From Bacteroidia bacterium (GTDB taxonomy: Bacteria > Bacteroidota > Bacteroidia > J057 > JAIXKT01), in contig JAIXKT010000037.1 in NCBI GenBank assembly GCA_026932145.1, forward strand, positions 40,743 through 104,742: DNA of 64,000 nucleotides, given 5' to 3'. The translations under genes and the position numbers were made by a program. The notes beneath the pieces are model-generated. The model saw only the letters and a list, made by a program, of their open reading frames with translations. It made no database searches and was not told where the DNA came from. Shown here one piece after another: positions 61,084 to 64,000 of the stretch (position 1 is the stretch's first letter; each line of letters begins with the position of its first letter).

Positions 61084-61527
61084 TTAGTTATTTTGTTTTT
61101 TTAATAACTGTAAAATAGTCTCTACGGCAAGTACATAGCCGTAGAGACCGAAGCCACAAATACTCCCCACACAGGCAGGAGCTATCACCGAATGATGCCG
61201 AAAGGACTCTTCGCGAGCATAAATATTGCTTAGATGAACCTCTATAACCGGAATAGGCGAAATTGACCGAATACCGTCAGCCAGCGCATAACTATAATGA
61301 CTTAACGCACCCAGATTTACTATAATCCCCTGATAATCAGTAATCGCAGATTGAATTTTATCTAATAAAATCCCTTCATGATTACTTTGAAAGCGATCAA
61401 TAATGATATTTGGAAAACGGTCTAAAAGTAATTTATCTAAATCTTGCCACTTGTTAGTACCATAAACTTCCGGCTGCCTAATCCCTTGCAGGTTAAGATT
61501 AGGGCCATTTAAAATCAAAATAGACAC
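61084..61527 (-). CDS. aroQ: 3-dehydroquinate dehydratase, type II
   Basis: Third step of the shikimate pathway. 147 residues from the GTG at 61527, giving the family start SILILNGPNLNLQGIRQPEVYG. A TTG at 61566 is possible but overlaps an ACTTTG promoter-like box and adds 13 unconserved residues. The catalytic Tyr in RQPEVYG, SNHEGILLDKI, the His in VIEVHLSN and the mobile R-E-E-S-F-R-H-H-S segment are intact. The stop of the convergent porX gene is only 15 bases away. Confidence 0.93.
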   Translation of the reverse strand: MSILILNGPNLNLQGIRQPEVYGTNKWQDLDKLLLDRFPNIIIDRFQSNHEGILLDKIQSAITDYQGIIVNLGALSHYSYALADGIRSISPIPVIEVHLSNIYAREESFRHHSVIAPACVGSICGFGLYGYVLAVETILQLLKKQNN

Positions 61528-61768
61528 TGTTTTTGGAGAATTAGATGTTATTGCATTTAAGCACAAAGTTGCACTGTTTTTTTAGTATTCTGATACTTTT
61601 TAACGGGAGAAAGATATTTTTAGCACTTATTCCGAATAAGCTATGAATTTGATTTTTTGATTTTAGCTATTGATAAATTCTTTTTCTTTGAATTTTTATG
61701 GCATATTTTATCTCTCGCAGATAACATAAATCAAGACACAGAAAACTAACTTTACCGATTAAACCACG

Positions 61769-63730
61769 ATGAATAAAGTAACCCTAATCTTATTGATAGG
61801 ATTATTTTCTTGCCAAAATATTGTAAAAGAGCAAGATACCGGTTATCTGAGTTTGCAGGATAGTACGAAATATGCCGGAACAGAGGCTTGTATTGCGTGC
61901 CATGCAGATAAACATCAAACGTTTATGCACACCGGGATGGGGCAAAGTTTTGATCGTGCAAACCGGCAAAAGTCATCTGCCAAAGGCCAAAAATATGAAC
62001 CCATTTATGATAAATATGCTGATTTCTGGTATCAGCCAATTTGGGATAAAGATAGCCTATTTATCGCAGAATTTCGGTTAGCCGGCAAGGATACTATCCA
62101 CAAACGTATTGAGCCGGTAAGCTATATTATTGGTAGCGGGCAACATACAAATTCTCATTTGCAGCTAACAAACGGTTATTTGTGCCAAATGCCGCTTACT
62201 TTTTATACCCAAAAAAAACAATGGGATTTGCCCCCCGGCTTTGAGAATGGCAATAACTCACGATTTACCCGAAAAATCGGCTTAGAATGTATGGCCTGCC
62301 ACAACTCTTTTCCGCAACTTGTGGCCGGCTCAGAAAATAAATACAACCTGATTCCCAATGGTATCGGTTGCGAACGTTGTCATGGACCAGGGGCTACACA
62401 TATTGAACAAAGACGGCAAGGAATAACCCCAAAACAGGGAGAACCAGACTACACAATAGTGAACCCAGCTAAACTACCTACTGAACTTCAATTTGACCTT
62501 TGCCAAAGATGCCACCTGCAAGGAAATGCAGTGCTAAAAAAAGGAAAATCTTTTTACTCTTTTCGACCTGGAATGAAATTAAGTGATGTGATGACCACTT
62601 TTTTACCTAAATATGAAAATACTGACGATGAATTCATCATGGCAAGCCACGCACACCGCTTGAAGCAAAGCCAATGCTTTATCAAATCTAACCAAAACCA
62701 AAATAAAGCCAAACTTACCTGCATTACCTGCCATAACCCGCATATCAGCGTCAAGGAAATAAAAGCTACTCATTTTAATCAAATTTGCCAACAATGCCAT
62801 TCTACTGATAATCAATTAGTTTGTAAACAAAAATCAGATATTCGTAAGCAAAAACAAGATAATTGCACTGCCTGCCACATGCCCCGAAGCGGCTCTATTG
62901 ATATTCCTCATGTAACGATAACAGACCACCGCATACAAGTACCAACCCCCCAAAAAGCGCAAAATATCCAACAGATAAAGCATTTTTTAGGTTTAGTAGC
63001 CATTAATGAAGAAAATCCGGATTCTTATACACGTGCCTTAGCTTACCTACAGCAATATGAAAAATTTGAAAAACAGCCTTATTTGTTAGATTCTGCCCAA
63101 AAATTCCTCCCCGATAAAACCAATATTCAAACTACAGAAGACTTTACTTTATTCGTATATTATTTTTTCCTACGGCAAGATTACCGTCAGGTTTTATCGT
63201 TGGTTCAATCTTTTGGAGGAGCAGATAACTGCTTGGCAAAACTAAATCGTCAATCCTATGATAATAACCATGCTTGGTGTTGTTATCGTATTGCAGAAAG
63301 TTATCTTGACAGCAGATTGCTTCAAGATGCCTTACGATTTCTAAAGCAGGCTGACAAATTATCCCCATTTAACCTTGATTTTAAAAGTAAATATGGAAAA
63401 ACTGAAATAGACTTGGGAAATAATATTGCTGCAATAGAAATATTCCAACAAATAATTGCCGAAAACCCTAAGCACGCTCAATCTTACTCTAATTTAGGAT
63501 ACTTATACCTATTGCAAGGAGATATTCAAAAAGGAGAAAGCCTTATTAATCAATCTCTTAAATTAGATCCAGATAACGAACAAGCGTTGTTAAATCAAGC
63601 ACAAGTCTATATTTTAAAAAAACACTATCCAAAAGCCCTTGAAACGATTCTTTATATCTTAAAAAAGCATCCGCAGAGCCAAAAGGCGCAGGAAGCCTTA
63701 AAAGCCTTGTCAAGATTGGGATACAAATAA
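61769..63730 (+). CDS. Seven-haem c-type cytochrome lipoprotein with TPR tail
   Basis: 653 residues. A signal ends in a lipobox (LIGLFSCQN), so it is predicted to be an outer- or inner-membrane-anchored periplasmic or surface lipoprotein. Seven CxxCH haem-binding motifs occur: CIACH, CMACH, CERCH, CQRCH, CITCH, CQQCH and CTACH, all within residues about 40-372. The C-terminal third has TPR units (AQSYSNLGYLYLLQGDIQKGESLINQSLKLDPDNEQALLNQAQVYILKKHYPKALETI). The architecture fits electron-transfer proteins, some coupled to nitrite, oxyanion or thiosulfate chemistry; the substrate is not known. No partner dehydrogenase or quinol module is adjacent. Confidence 0.88.
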   Translation: MNKVTLILLIGLFSCQNIVKEQDTGYLSLQDSTKYAGTEACIACHADKHQTFMHTGMGQSFDRANRQKSSAKGQKYEPIYDKYADFWYQPIWDKDSLFIAEFRLAGKDTIHKRIEPVSYIIGSGQHTNSHLQLTNGYLCQMPLTFYTQKKQWDLPPGFENGNNSRFTRKIGLECMACHNSFPQLVAGSENKYNLIPNGIGCERCHGPGATHIEQRRQGITPKQGEPDYTIVNPAKLPTELQFDLCQRCHLQGNAVLKKGKSFYSFRPGMKLSDVMTTFLPKYENTDDEFIMASHAHRLKQSQCFIKSNQNQNKAKLTCITCHNPHISVKEIKATHFNQICQQCHSTDNQLVCKQKSDIRKQKQDNCTACHMPRSGSIDIPHVTITDHRIQVPTPQKAQNIQQIKHFLGLVAINEENPDSYTRALAYLQQYEKFEKQPYLLDSAQKFLPDKTNIQTTEDFTLFVYYFFLRQDYRQVLSLVQSFGGADNCLAKLNRQSYDNNHAWCCYRIAESYLDSRLLQDALRFLKQADKLSPFNLDFKSKYGKTEIDLGNNIAAIEIFQQIIAENPKHAQSYSNLGYLYLLQGDIQKGESLINQSLKLDPDNEQALLNQAQVYILKKHYPKALETILYILKKHPQSQKAQEALKALSRLGYK

Positions 63731-64000
63731 CCCAAAAAATACTTAGATAGGATTTTTTACTTATTTGATAAATTATTTTTTTTAAAAATATAATAAGATG
63801 GATTATTAGGCTAAGCAGTTTTGTCGAAATTGCACATAGTCGGCTAAATTCCTTCTATGGTGCCAGGTTAAAATAGACTTAAAAATACAGAAAGAAAAAA
63901 TCCTTGTTTTTCATGCTGTTAGTTTTGCTACAATACATTATAGACAAAGGTTTTTCAGGAAAATTACTAAAAATATTACCAAAAACCATCTAAATTAATC
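63731..64000. other. Gene-free AT-rich end of the window
   Basis: 270 bases after the cytochrome gene. A 26-codon frame at 63914-63994 is not supported. No hairpin terminator or promoter is convincing; the next gene lies beyond the window. Confidence 0.4.

Noticed and set aside
63914..63994. 26-codon frame near the window end
   Set aside because: Short, AT-rich, no promoter, no family; chance is likely.

Overview
The window is chromosomal DNA from a low-GC member of the Bacteroidota. Several signs agree. Several promoters carry the Bacteroidota -7 box TAnnTTTG, and Shine-Dalgarno sequences are essentially absent. There are parts and cargo of the type IX secretion system (T9SS): porX, a porZ-like gene, a porD-like gene and proteins with a T9SS type A C-terminal sorting domain. 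Phylum-typical families include DUF4494, DUF4835 and the rpoZ-coaBC-DUF4835 gene order. I see no prophage, CRISPR array or intact insertion sequence. I cannot name the genus.

Layout. 1-207: edge of a TerD-family gene. 599-9974: a small secreted protein and a 2942-residue mosaic surface protein (T9SS cargo) with a GGC-coded polyglycine region. 10161-17571: housekeeping (rpsU, guaA, metK), envelope proteins, an amidase and tRNA-Thr. 17672-20257: Ftr1-type iron permease and an Ig-like lipoprotein. 20265-27177: mostly minus-strand genes (DUF481, endonuclease/phosphatase lipoprotein, isochorismatase-like hydrolase, ribF, DtxR-like regulator, two outer-membrane proteins, a glycosyltransferase). 27300-33276: adk, HU/IHF, a TPR protein, a 31-codon COX24/mS38-like gene, RNase G and porZ. 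33580-34200: tRNA-Arg and a 264-bp inverted-repeat element. 34207-43522: a secreted protein, rpoZ, coaBC, porD, coaE, a metallochaperone, ahcY, DUF4494, ispF and a dnaX gene split by a frameshift. 43621-53092: ABC permease, a lipoprotein, then a two-component system with a complete heavy-metal RND efflux system. 53178-58072: glycan genes and a ThiO-like oxidase. 58151-64000: CDF transporter, a second copy of the inverted-repeat element, porX, aroQ and a seven-haem lipoprotein.

The strongest unusual signals are three. First, dnaX has an A10 run ending in A AAA AAG; the zero frame gives a gamma-like protein and only the -1 frame reaches the tau tail, the reverse of the E. coli arrangement. Second, a previously unlabelled MITE-like element has 18-bp perfect terminal inverted repeats and occurs twice, one copy directly upstream of porX. 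Third, the giant surface protein has DUF2341 modules apparently nested twice inside SprB-type repeats, plus a polyglycine domain written almost entirely in GGC/GGT codons. Metal handling recurs: Ftr1, a DtxR-like regulator, an HMA chaperone, HME-RND and CDF transporters.
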